Shown piece by piece: positions 46,551-59,160 of a DNA stretch of 64,000 nt. This DNA comes from Tetragonia tetragonoides. Taxonomy: Eukaryota; Streptophyta; Magnoliopsida; Caryophyllales; Aizoaceae. The stretch's first letter is position 1; every line of letters begins with the position of its first letter. Position numbers and translations under genes: made by a program. The stretch covers positions 7,662,501 to 7,726,500 of the forward strand of contig CM076142.1 of assembly GCA_038025085.1 (NCBI GenBank). The letters run 5' to 3'. Under the pieces are notes generated by a model. That model searched no databases, was not told where the DNA came from, and worked only from the letters and a program-made list of their open reading frames with translations.

Positions 46551-49500
46551 GGGTTTATAACGGGAGTGTTTATGGATTTGCAAAAAGTTTCTTCAAGCAA
46601 GGAATTTTCCAATTGGTGGTGGGCCTTTAATGTAGATAGTGGACTGTGCTTTGACATCTGATTAATTAGTAAATTAGGGCAGGCTTTGGGTATTAGAAGG
46701 TAATGTGTTTCCTATGAGGTTGAGAATGGATAAATATTGTTCTTGAGGAACTTTTGGGAATGTTACCTGATTTTTGTATGACATATCCGGCATTTTGGTT
46801 TGGTAACTGTTGTGATGAAGGGGCTTAGTTGTGCTGGTGAAATTTTGTTCCATGTGACGAGAACAAAGCAATTGCAGCGAGAACAGGAGAAATAAGGAAA
46901 AGGTAGTTATGTTCTTTATGTGAGTGTTTTCGAGTCATTGCGGAGTCTGGAATAGGAAATATTTTTAGCTTTGACTTCATAGGGCATTGCAATGGATGGG
47001 TCAATTATGGGATTCATTTGAGGAAAGACTTTGAGTTGAGACTGTATTCGAGGATTTAGTAAAATTGGAATTGAAACTTCTGTACTTTGAGGTTTGGTCA
47101 TTAATGGTGTTACTATGAAGGAATAAGCATAAGCAAATAGAGGGAGCTTTTGTCATTAATGGTGTTAAATAGGGTAGGCAGAATTTACTTTAGTCATAAT
47201 GGTTTGGTTTAGGTTTCTTATGCCGTTTGGGTTTTGAGTTTATATGACATATTATTGGACTCATTAAGTATCATGTGGTGTTTCGGGGTAGTTTTGAGGT
47301 GGTTGTCTATTTATTTGAGAAGCATAATTTAGATATGGTGCTCTTTTGGATCATTTCCTCTTTGGTTTGGATTAGCTTTGAGGTTCATAAGTTAGGGAAT
47401 CTTGGGATTTATGTAGGAAAATTGTCTTAACTTTGAGGAACTCTTCTGATTGTGATTATTGATATTACTTGACTTTGGGCTTTGAAGTTTTTATTTAATA
47501 AAGGGAAAGGGAGAATCTATTTTTCATGTGTGAAGGATAGAAGAGGTGATCTCATTCTGAAATATGTTCAGTAATGTGGGGGTAAAATTGGTTATTCATG
47601 TGGTTGATATTGAGATATATGGTGATTGGTATGTTATGAGGTGAAAGAGTATTCAGTTTTAGTTCCATAATAATCGGAATAGATAGTTGGTTTTGTATCT
47701 TAGGATTGTTAGGTAGTTTGTGTAAGCTTTGAGTTTTGAATGGTGACACTTATATAAGGAAGAGAACACGCTGAAAGGAGTTATCGGCAATAAGGTCTTT
47801 GGGATGTTAGATTCCGAAGGTTGCTGTGTCAAGGGCACATAGTAGAATGATGGCATACTTAAATGTGAAATGAATTTTTGACATTTGTGTTTGATAGGCA
47901 ATGTGTTGAAGAAAGTTGGATTAAGAAATAGTGTTTAAAAGGCGTCTAATGTTGTGATTTGGAACAAAGTTACTTCAGCAAGGAGTTTTGGAAATTTGTG
48001 GTTGCTCTTTAATATATATACTGAAGAGTGCTTTGACATCTGATTAAATGGCTAATTAGGGTTGGGTATTTATGTTTGAAGGTACTTTGTTTTCCTTGGG
48101 GATAAAGATAGGATAGATGGTGTTCTTTGAAGAGCATTTGGGAATGTTACCGGATATTTGTTTTGAGTTTAGGCATTTTAGCTTGGTAACTGTTGTTGCA
48201 TAAAGGGGGTTAGTACAGTAATGCTGGTGATATATTTTAATGTGATGAGAGCCAAGAATTGCTGTGAGAATAGGAAGTGAAAGGTAGGTATGATATATTT
48301 GTGAGTGATTTCAAGAATTTAGTCGCTGCTCCTGTAAGTAGTTGGAAAGATTTTCTTGCTTTGACTTCACAGTGCATTGCAATGGATGGGTCAATTTTTA
48401 GGGTTCATTTGGGGAAAAGAGTTCTAATTGAGATTCTATTCGGGAAGTCAGTAAAATTGGGAATGAAGTTCTTTACTTTTGAGATTTGGTCATTAATGGT
48501 GTTATTATGAAGGGATCAGCAATTAGAAAAAAAAATTGGAAATAGGGGTAATAGAAGTTTATCTTTTTATATGGTTGGTCGAGGTTCCTTGTTCCAGTTC
48601 AGATTTGGCTTTAGCTGACAACTGAAAAGAGTAAAAGTGGAAACAAATCATCTGATTTATTTTTCATTAGGGATTTTGTCACAGGTATATTCTTTGTGTG
48701 AGGGATTAAATTATTTTTTGAGTCTTAAATATCCAAATGTTTATTTTCATTTATCAAAAGATATTGAAGATCCTAGAGGCTAGGATGTCTGACATTTAGA
48801 GGTTTTGAGGTAAAGATGAAACGGTTCAAGTGGATGAAAATGTTTTGTATTCGAGGAACTCTTGGGAATGTTGGTGGGGTTGGTACTAAACAAATGGGTG
48901 AGATTTTTTTCTATTTTGAACTCACAAATGGGTGAGGTTTGGTCATTGAAGACATTTCTCTGAGGAGAATTAAACAAAGTACTATTGGTATGAGAGAAGA
49001 TTAAGTTCTTATGGTTCATGACTTCTGTTGCGTGGATAGAGTTGGTTGAAGATTTAGAGTTTCTTCTTTATTGCGGGATCATTCAAATTTTGTGGTGGTG
49101 CTATGCCCAGGAGTCAATTTGTTTTTTTGTGATTAATTGATAGACTAATATTAAGGTGTACGATTTAGGGGGTAAATCATTGGAATTTATTTGGGGAAAA
49201 GAGGTCAAATTATCGGACACCTGGAAATGTGGAATATGGATGGAGTTATCTTTACTGCGTGAAATTCTTGTTGTCATCAACTATTACCAAAGGAATGTTG
49301 AAGATCTTTTTAGTTTTTGCAATTTACATTTGAAGGGTAGCTTAGGCATTTTCAGTGTTTGGTGTCATATATTTTGGCTCTTTGATAAGATAGTTGATGG
49401 TGCTATTATGAAGGAAGCAATACATAAAATTGGGACGGTCTTTGAGATTGACTTGAACTCAATTAGTTACATTGTTGTGAGTTGGGGTATTTCTGTTGTT

Positions 49501-52500
49501 ATCTTCACTATATATGAGAAGGTGGAGGATTTGGTATTGCCGGTCTTGTGGAGCTGTTGGTCGTTGTTTAATAAGTCTTAGTATTTGGATTAGGTATGAG
49601 GTTCCTGATTGAAAGGGAATATTGGGCATTTAGGTGGCTAAAATTTGGTGTTGTTAGTTGTTTGAATAGAGTTTTGGTAGTGGTGCTTGTGGAGCATTTC
49701 CTTACTGGAATTTATTTGACAAGTTTGTTAAGAGGTCGGTTTAGGCATGAGGTTGATAATTTTGAAGGGAGTCTTGGAATTTTTGTGGGAGAAGTTACCG
49801 AATTTGAGGAATCTCCGGAATGTAATTTGTAATCCATTTAGACTTTTGGGCTTCGAGGTTTTTATTTCAAAAAAGGAAGTAGATTATACTTCAACATTTT
49901 TGAAGGATAGTTAAGGACCTGAGGTAATCTCATTTCAATGTCTGTTTAACATTTTTGAAGGATAGTTGAGGACCTGAGGTGATCTCCAGTAATTTGGTGA
50001 TTTGGACTGTTATACGATGAACGGGCTTTCAGGTTTTACTCCATGGTAAGCGGAATAAAAGTATAGTTTTGTATCTTGAAAATGTTTAGCAGTATTCATG
50101 AGATTTGAGTTTAATTTTGTGATGGCACTAGTGTAAGGAAGAGAACAAGCTAAAGGTACTTGATGTGCAATAAGGTTTTTGGATTGTTAGACCCACAAAG
50201 ATGCACTATCAAGGATAGGATGTATAGTAAAAAGGTGGGTTGCTTAAATGTGAATCAGATTTTCACATTTGGTTTTGAATAGTGACACAATGTTAATGGG
50301 AGTCTGATTGGGGAATTAGGGTCAAAATGGGATTGGATTCCAAAAGTGGTTTAGGTAGTCCTGATTTCTACTTGAGTTTTCCTGAGATTTTAGTGGTTGC
50401 TCTTGTCTGAACATAGGAAAAATAATTTGTGCTTCGACTTTACAGGGTATGTGAAATAGAGGAGGAAATCCTAGGACTCATTTCAAGAAAGGGACTTTAA
50501 ATTTTAATTGAGACTTTACTCATGAAACTCAGTGAAAGTGGGTAATGAACATGGTCATTAATGATGTCATTATGAAGGGATAGTCAAGAAATAAATGGAC
50601 TTTGATTTATTTGTAATGGTTGGTTGAGATCATTTGATTTCATTGTTTATTGTTGATTTGGTTCTTTCCTAGGGACTTGGAAATGATTGCTCCCATTTTC
50701 ATTATTAGTATCAAAGAAATTAAAGTTCCAAAATGCTAGCTAGGGCGAGAAGGTTTTGAATTTGAAGAAGTCTTGGGGATGTTGGTTGAGTGACAATGCA
50801 TAAATGGGATCTGAGATTCTAAGGGTACAAGAGAAGCTGAACGTTTGGGAAGTATAAAAGAGGGTATCTAAGGTGCTCAATAGTATTAATTGCCGTGTGT
50901 GGAAATATTTAGAAGCTGGAGATCTTTAAGAGTGTGGTGGTGGTTTTTTTTTCTGTAAACTAGCCTAGATGATCTAACTTCTCATAGGTGTTAAGGTTTA
51001 GAGTCAGGTTTATGGTAAATTGAAGGAGTACATAACATTAGTGGGATGAGGATCTAAGGTTTGATTAATGATGGTGGACAGGAAAGTGGATAAAATGGAT
51101 TGAGTTAAGACATTAGCATTGATTTGATGTGTGAATAGAAGCTGAGGTAATTTGGACCCGGTTGGAGTTTCATATAGTTATGCATGCGGGGGAATATAAA
51201 AATCTGTTGTCCAGCTCATTTGTATCATTTTTGGGGCCTTTTGTTTTACCTTCAAAGATGTTGTCCTTCCACTATGTATATGAATGGGTGTATCATATCA
51301 ATTTATCAAGGAAGTAGGAGTAGGATGAATAAAAGGGACAGAGAAATTCTTGTGGAATTTGGAACTGGTGATGCATGTATAGGCTTTTAGATTCAATAAT
51401 TAACTACACGTTGATGGTATTGCTGGAGAGAACGAGAACTTTTGTGAATAGGAGTTAAAACTTTTGGATTGATATGGAATCGGAATTTGGATTTGAGGAA
51501 CGCTTTGGAATGTTGGTAAAATTGGTGTTATATTCCCGGATGATGTACATTGATGGTATGCTATGAAGGAAAGAGAATAAATAAATGGAATGAAGCAGTG
51601 TAAGTACATTTTGTTTCGTATATGAGGGATAGTTCCTGTTACATGCAATGGGCGTGCCCCGACTTGTCAGTAGCTAACACATGGGTTCTAGTTTCATATC
51701 CCTCAAAGAGGGGGGGGGGGGGGGACATGAGTCTCTTAATTATTGTGGGATCTCAAATTTCTTGGTGGTGCTTCGTCCTCTGAATATATATGTTTCCATA
51801 CTTAATATATGTATTACGATGAATGTATGCGGTTAGAAGGTTTCATGGAACATATTTTTGTCAAACTTATGGAAATTGGACATGTAGAGTAGGTGATAGG
51901 TCTTCTTGTGTGGTATTATCTGTTGGTGTCTCCATTAACAAATAGAGCAAAGACATGTCAAATATTATCATGTACTTTTCATTGTGCGATTAATATACGT
52001 TTACATCTGAATGTGGGAGTTTGTAGTATAGGTTTGTTGAATTGGGATAATGCCGCTTGTATTGGGATTCATTTTTTAAAATGTTGGGGAGAACTATGTA
52101 AAAGGGAGACAGTTGGGAAAGTGAAATTTGTGCATGAGATAGTTTGGGCCTTTGGGGAGTTCTAATTCAGCATCTGTTGGGGATCATATTGTGAAGTAGA
52201 GCTTATTCTTCAAGTGAGGAATTTCAAATTTGGTGTTGCTCTTTCATGAAAAAAGGTGTGATTTGAAAGAATTTTGGGATTGTCAGTTAATGGAAATGTA
52301 AGAAAGGTTCCCTTGTGATACTTGGTTGTGTTATTGCTAATTGGGTGGTTGTTTGGGGTGAGTACTTAGTATTAGCTATTGACATGAATCAAGAGATGCC
52401 TTGGTGGTTAGACTAACATCCACCAACCTTAAGGTTGAGAGACTGGTACCTATCAAGACCTTTGTGTCTCCTTTAAAAAGCAATTGAATTTTGGACATAG

Positions 52501-53100
52501 GTTTGATCATGCCACTGTCATATTTGCTAATTTTGAGATTCAAATATGGAAGTTGTTCATGTGAAAAAAAAACTAAAATTGCAGAGTGTTGGCGCAGGAA
52601 AATTGAACTTCTATACGGTACTCCAAGGTTGTTTTACAAGAGTGTTATTTAACCCAAAATATCTAAGATGGGAACACAGAGATTTTCTGTTATTACTTGA
52701 TAAATTTTGTAGGGCTTTAGGTTAACTTAATTTTTTCAATGATGTAGTAGTTCACTAGAATATATGTGGGGAGAAGGGGTGAATTTGATAAATTCTGATG
52801 ATATTATTTGAAGTAGCGATGGACTATTGGGCTTTTAGTTTTTGTTTTGATGGTGTTACGTCTGGATGTAAGAGAACTGAACAAAAGATTTGACGAAAGG
52901 TTTGCTACATATCTCTTTCTTGTCTGAAAGATAGTTGAGTTAACTGACTCCACTGTTGTTTTGGACCTTTTTGGTGAAGTTGATTCATCATGTGACCGAT
53001 TTTGTAGATTTTGGTGATTGTATGACAAAATGAGCAAAAATCTTTCTCTTTACGAACTTCGTAGCTTGATTAGTGTGTGGTAAGGATATTTGAATAAGAA
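46551..53100 (+). repeat. Array segment III (remainder of C', then units D-E-F)
   Basis: 46560-46830 matches 30510-30785, so it resumes C' after the LINE. Later markers at 47740, 48040, 49182, 50120 and 51070 show further, more diverged units. From about 52200 onward the match to the consensus fades. A chance 141-codon frame at 49156-49581 has no counterpart in the sister copies. Confidence 0.7.
51710..51724 (+). repeat. Poly(G) tract
   Basis: Fifteen consecutive G in an otherwise AT-rich context. Confidence 0.9.
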
Positions 53101-53773
53101 GCTGAAGGTGAACTTTGCATTTACTTTGGTGTGGGTTATTGTAGAACGTAGAGAAGAAAGTAAAAGAACCAGTGAACAAAGAAAAACGAGTAAGGAGCAA
53201 GAGGCCAAGAGGGATCTTTGAGGTGTATCATACATTGATGGGGATTTGTATCCAGCTTTGGCTCACGTTAGGTGTTTCTAAGCATTTGCTGGTTACTCTG
53301 GGGACAATTTTTTTTGTTTAAAGTTGCTTAATGGAATTGTCCAATATGAAAGTCGAGCGGGCGTGCGAATTTAGTTAAAAGGAGACTGAGTTGAACTGCT
53401 TGAATTGGGAATTCTTGTCTGAAGTTTGATGTCTCAGTTTCTCAAGAACTTATTGCATGGCTTGGACCATTGCCTCTCCTAACGAAATAAGGTTGGTTGC
53501 TACTTTTGTGGGCAAATTGGGGTGGGTTTCATTTGTTTCACGCAACAATCTCTCCAGTTTCCCTTGGGAAAGAGCATAAACAACCTTCCTTTAGAAAACT
53601 GCTTGCAAATGATATAAGGTTGCTTTGCAGAGATTGACTCAAATGCTGAACTTAGAGAAAAGAGTATGTGAGGTATTGAAAGAGCGAGCACAGTAATATA
53701 AATTTAATTTTATCACATCTACTTCGATATGTGAAAGGCATGATGCTATATTTAGTATAACATAAATATATTG

Positions 53774-53989
53774 ATAGAGTTGGCAAAAGCTGACCCGTCC
53801 CGAACCGGAAAGAGTCGACCTGCTAATGACTCGAACCCGAAACGACCCGACCCGAGGCCCGATGTTTGTGAGACAAGAGTTATCTAACCCGAAACTGTCC
53901 CGCTAAAGACTCGAGATGACCGACATCATATTGACTCGACCTGTTGATGACCCAAACCCAATGTGACCCGACCCGATTGCCAACTCTAT
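53774..53989. mobile_element. Mutator-like MITE (GACCCGAACC-rich), larger family member
   Basis: About 216 bp with perfect terminal inverted repeats ATAGAGTTGGCAA and GACCCGACCCG-type interior. Flanks share ATATTGAT (53768-53775 and 53991-53998) in an imperfect 9-11 bp duplication. The ends match the 103-bp element at 38995-39097, so the two belong to one family. Confidence 0.75.
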
Positions 53990-56240
53990 AATATTGATCA
54001 ATTTGCCCCTAATCAACACCCCTATTTCAAGGGAAGTATAGAAAATTGAACTTGAATTAGGATGTGGATAAGAGAGAAATGATATGTTAAGGCCCCATTC
54101 AGATAGGATTTTGATTTGAAGTTTTTAAATTTTGAAAAACCAAAACCAGTGTTGAGTTGTTAGATTTCATTTTGGAGAAAATTTCCAGTATACTAGTTCC
54201 TATCTTAACTTATCCTGCACTGCACCTATATTTCCATGTGTGTGGGGCTGTGGTCTGTGGAAGTGACTTAGTAGTGTACTGGAACTAGTGTTATCAATAC
54301 TCTTTTATAATTATCCTGCACTGCACCTATATTCCTATCGTTGTGTTATCAATACTCTTTTATAATTAAAAATAGAGAAGCTTGAACATAGGGAGTTGAG
54401 CTCGGCCAAAGGTTGTTTGTTAAGCATATAAAGCCGAGGTAATATATATGCTTTGTACATACTTGACTGGAGATAGTATTTAGATGTACTAAGCATAGAT
54501 AACACAATGATAGGTTGATTGTCCGTTTGCATTGATGATAATATAGAGAAGTATGACTATGCCGATGTGAGTATATATGAAATGCAAAATATCTCTTATG
54601 AGGCCATCTTTACAGGCAAATATGACGTCAGCACTGATGTCATACTTGTTTAAGGCGTCTCAGATTGAGGTTGCTTCATATGAGTTTTTAAATATGAAAT
54701 AAATGTGTTCTTGTCGAGCATGCAAGGGCTGATCTTATCCCAGCATTTCAGTGAATCTTCTTGGGCTGATAAAACTGAAAATCACATCATTCACAGTACT
54801 ACCATTGTCATCACCACTTCTTTTTCTCAATTCTTTTTTCCATAGAGTAGCTAAGCGAGGAGCGTGTTTCTATATTGGCGGTCTAGTAGGCGAAAGGAAT
54901 AGATAAATAAATAACTGGAGGCTTCTATGAATTATTTGCTTTTTGGATTTTGATTCGTGTCGAAATGAATATAGAAAAGTTTGAATGGTTCTTTTTTTTT
55001 TTTTTTTTATCATTCTAATTCATGTTTGCTAAATGATACCAACAAAATTACTAAACATTATCAAATTAGTTTAATTTAGACACCATTATCATTTTCATTT
55101 TTTCCCCGTCCCCTTGCCCACTCTTTATCTCTCTTGTAAGTTCTAACCCAGTAACCCCACGAAAGAGGGAGAAACCCTTCCCACCACTGTGACACCGTCC
55201 CTCTCCCTCATCACCATCGTCTCCTTTATTTATGTCGATGATTAACGGAGGTTGCTAATGACCTTGTGAATATTTTGATATGCTCATTCAATCGCTGCTC
55301 GTGTTTCATATATTTTGTTATATGAGAAGCTAATGGATATAGTGAAGAAGTTTCATGAGAAACTAATGAAGCTTTTGAACTAGCTTCGTGAGACGCTTAT
55401 GAAGCTCACGAATGAACTTCATGAGAGTCTAGTGAAGCTCCTAATCTGCGGATTTTTTTGTTACGACTTGCGAAAACTGTTTTTAGGGCAGTTTATATCA
55501 AACAAGACCACGAATGAGACTATACTACCTCAAATTCATCGCCAAAATCTTTTCACGTACTATCATCTATCATATCGCCAAAGATGTTGTCACTAAATTG
55601 GTTCTTTTTTATCATTTTTGAGTCTATTGAGAAGTTTCAATTAGAGAAATGGTGAAGAGATTAAAAAAGATTATCTCTACTTTTCATAATATACAAGGGT
55701 TGTTTTAGGAAATCTAGTGTAAAAATTTGTGACGTTTAATAATTAGTGGTTGCGTTTAGCACCACCCTTCTAATTTGATTGTCGCATTGTTTTTTTTATC
55801 AATATTCTCGTACTGTTAATAAACCCTCTAGTCGGAAGGTCGTTGCTCTAGCATTGTACGATTGCTTTTGGGTAATGAACTAATAATAGTAATAAGAGAA
55901 GAGAAACCAACAAGAGTGGCGATGTAGTGGTTCCAAGTTTATTCCCAAGTGGTTTGGTAAGATAAGGTTACAAACTCCATTCCCCCTATGGCTTGTGTCT
56001 GCTTGCTTCTAAGAATTATACTAGTTTTCACATTGACGGGGTCAATGTTTGCCCTTGTTGTTTAGTTAGCATGTTATGTTCGTTGTTGAACACGGCAGTC
56101 TGAACATGACGTAGCAGGGGTGCCTAGATTGATTGCCATTCACTTTGCACCCTCTTTTTGACAAGCAAAAAAATAAGAGAAGAGTAAATTGCCTTAGCGC
56201 CTACCTAATGCCCTGGTTAGGCTTTTTATTTTTGAAGTGT
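53990..56240. other. Intergenic, no gene recognised
   Basis: AT-rich. A short local duplication is present: ATCCTGCACTGCACCTATAT at 54212 and 54314, and GTTATCAATACTCTTTTATA at about 54291 and 54344. Long T-run at about 54992-55008. A 33-bp repeat is listed separately. No coding sequence is supported. Confidence 0.55.
55352..55450 (+). repeat. 33-bp minisatellite, three copies
   Basis: TTC(A/G)TGAGA...TGAAGCT units start at 55352, 55385 and 55418, exactly 33 bp apart. The period is a multiple of three, but the surrounding frame is only 65 codons and matches nothing known. Confidence 0.7.
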
Positions 56241-56242
56241 CC

Positions 56243-59160
56243 ACTAATATGCAAGGTGGATATTTTCGCACCACATCGCAAGGCATAACCCTGTGGGAGA
56301 TGGGAGGTCCCTGGGGTCGCTTTTATTCGATCCCTGGTAGGCTTGAAAGGGCGTTTTACGGGACATTGGTGTAAGAGTTCGAAGGTATGGGTAATATCGA
56401 AGTTCGGTGATCCGAACGACCCTCTCGGGGCACCGAGGGTCTTCTAAGGTCATGATAACCTCACGAAGAAGTATGGGGAAAAATGATGAACGGCCTCGGG
56501 AAGCGGAAAATCAAAGGTTGTAATCCACGTTCTTTGGGTTTGCGGGAGGTCCCGAAACGAAAGTTGATATTTTCGTATCACATCTCAAGTGACACCCCTA
56601 AGGAACATGGGAGAACCTCGGGGTCCGTTATCGGGTCCCTAATAGTCTTGTAAGTGCGTTTCGCATAACACCAATGTAAGGGCCCAAACCGAACGCATGG
56701 GTGAAATTAAAGTTTGGTGATTCTATCCTCTAAGGTGATGATAGACCCATCGTAGAAGTTTGGGCGAAGATGACACCCGGGCCCCGGGAAGCCAAAAATG
56801 TAGGCAATAATCCACTTTCTTTGGCTCCAGGGCTCCGAAACGAAGAGGGATATTTCTGCACCACATCGCAAGGGACACCCCTAGAGGACATGAGAGGCCC
56901 CAGAGATCGCTTATCCGGTCTCTGATAGGCTTTGAATGGCGTTTTACGGGAAGCTGGTGTAAGAGCCTAAATACCGAAGGCATGGGTGATATCGAAGTTC
57001 CGTGATCCGAATGATCATCTTGGGGCACCGAGGGTTCTCTAGGGTTATGATAGACTCCCCCGTAGAAGTTTGGGCTAAAACAACATCCGGGCCCCGGAAA
57101 GCCGAAAATCAAAGGCTATAATCCACGTTTTTTGGGCTTTCGGGATGCGTCGGAACGAAGGTGAATATTTTCGTACCACATCTCAAGAGACACCCCTAAG
57201 GAACATGAGAGACCGTCAGAGTCCATTATCGAGTCCCTAATAGGCTTATAAGGGTGTGTGTGCGAAACACCATTGTGAGGCCCAAACTGAACGCATGGGT
57301 GATATTAAGGTTTGGGGATCCTGATGACCCTTCCGAGCCACTGAGGGTCATCTAAGGTCATGATAGATTGCCCGGAGAAGTTTGGGCGATAATGACCCCC
57401 GGGCCCGGGAAGCCGAAAACATAAGCTAATCCACATTTTTTTGGCTCTCGGTGGCTTTGTAACGAATGTGGATATTTTCGCACCATATCGCAAGGCGCAC
57501 TCTTATGGGCCATGGGAGGCCCCTAGGGTAGTTTTTATTCGGTCCCTAATAGGTTTGAAAAGGCGTTTTACGTGACATTGGTGTAAGAGCCTAAATATCG
57601 AAGGCATGGGTGATATCGAAGTTCGGTGATATGGATGACCTTTCGGGGCAGCGAGGGTCCTCTAGGGTCATGAGAGACTTCCCGGAGAAGTTTGGGCAAC
57701 AACGACATCCGGGCCCCGGAAAACCGAAAATCATAAGTTAATCAACGTTTTTTGGGATTCTGGAAGGCTCCCAAAATGAAGGTTGATACTTTTGCACCAC
57801 ATCTCAAAGGCCACCCCCTACGGAACAAGGAAAGCCCCCAGGGTCCGTTATCGGGTCCCCTAATATTGTAAGGACGGTTTTGCATAACACTAATGTAAGA
57901 GCCCAAATCGAACACATGGGTGATATCAAAGTTCGGGGATCCTGATGACCCTCTCGGGATGCAGAGGGTCCTTTAAGGTCATGATAGACCCCTTGGAAAG
58001 TTTGGGCGAAAAGCTAATCCACTAGTGGAAGAGCCTAAACACCAAAGACATGGGTGATATCGAAGTTCGGTGATCCCAATGACCCTCCCAGGGCATCTAG
58101 GTTCCTCTAAGGTCATGATAGACCCCTTGGAAAGTTTAGGCAGAAATCACAACCGAGCACCGGGAAATCGAAAATTAAAGTATAACCCATGTTTTTTGGG
58201 CTTCTGAGGCTCTCAGAACAAAGATGGATATTTTCGTACCACATCTCAATGGAGATCATGGGAGGCCGAGGTCCAGAATTGGGTCCCTATTAGGCTTTTA
58301 AGGGCGTTTTAGCGGAACACCAACGTAAGGGCCCGAACTGAACACATGGGTGATATTAAGTTCAGGACACTCATAACCTTCCCAGGGGCACCGAGTATCC
58401 TCTAAGGTCATGATACACTCCCGGAGAAGTTTGGGCGAAAATGACACCAGGGCCCAAGAAGTCGAAAACATAGGTAATCCATGTTTTTTTGGCTCTAGGG
58501 AGGCCCCAAAACGAAGGTGGATATTTTTGCACCACATTGTAAGGGACACCTTTAATGGACATGGGAGGCTCCTGTGGTCACTTAGCCGGTTCCTGATAGG
58601 CTTGGAAGAGCGTTTTACATGACACTGGTGTCTAAGAGCCTAACGAAGGCATGGGTGATATCAAAGTTCGGTGATCCGAATGACCCTCCCGGGGCACCGA
58701 GGGTTCTCTAGAGTCATGATAGACCCCCGGAGAAGTTTGGGCAAAAACGACGATCGGTTCCCGGGAAGCCGAAAATCAAAGTCTATATCCACCTTTTTTT
58801 AGCTTCTGGGTGGCCCCGAAACGAAGGTGGATATTTGCACCACATCGCAAGAGACACCCCTAGGGAACATGGAAGCCCACGAGGTTTGTTATCAAATTCC
58901 TAATAGGCTTGTATGGGCCTTTTTGCATAACACTAATGTAAAGGCCTGAACCGAACGCATGAGTGATATCGAAGTTCGGGGATCCTAATGACCCTTTCGG
59001 GACACCGAGGGTACTTTAAGGTCATGATAGACCCCCCGAAGTAGTTTGGGCAAAAATGACTCCCGGGCCCAGAAAGCCGAAAACGTAGGCTATAATCCAC
59101 GTGTTTTGACTCCTTGGAGGCCCTAGAACGAAGGTGGATATTTTCGTACCACATCGCAAA
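56243..59160. repeat. Dimeric satellite, first block (A-B monomers of about 305 bp)
   Basis: The phrase GGATATTTTCGCACCACATC or close variants recurs at about 56261, 56562, 56850, 57162, 57468, 57784, 58218, 58518, 58824 and 59134, mostly 290-316 bp apart. Two types alternate. A has GTCGCTTATCCGGTCC and TTTTACGGGACACTGGTG; B has GTCCGTTATCGGGTCC and TTTTGCATAACACCAATG. The order is A B A B A B (partial A) B A B A. The gap at 57784-58218 contains an internally deleted A. The satellite is richer in G and C than its surroundings. Confidence 0.88.

Larger units (their letters stand above)
22900..53100 (+). repeat. Large multi-level tandem array of an unknown G/T-rich unit
   Basis: Diagnostic phrases recur in the same order and orientation. 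GTGATGGCACTAGTGTAAGG-like: about 25125, 27600, 30330, 33085, 34760, 37510, 40105, 47740, 50120. GATGGTGGAC...AATTGGAT-like: about 23600, 26490, 28785, 31760, 36170, 38430, 51070. ATTTATTTGGGGAAAAGAGG: about 24285, 33890, 49182. Units are mostly 2.3-2.9 kb. Within a unit, related sub-blocks carry TTTGAGGAACTCTTGGGAAT-like and AATTTGGTGGTTGCTCTT-like phrases every 0.35-0.75 kb. Without the 6.1-kb LINE the array is about 24 kb. The plus strand is rich in T and G and poor in C. No conserved reading frame is shared by the copies and I recognise no known element. Outer limits are approximate. Confidence 0.85.

Noticed and set aside
49156..49581. 141-codon ORF in the array
   Set aside because: No recognisable domain, and the matching phrase at 24285 and 33890 does not keep the frame, so it is a chance frame in T/G-rich repeats.
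51640..51715. B-box-like stretch GGTTCTAGTTTCATATCCC
   Set aside because: No clear A box, tail or target duplication; too weak to call a SINE.
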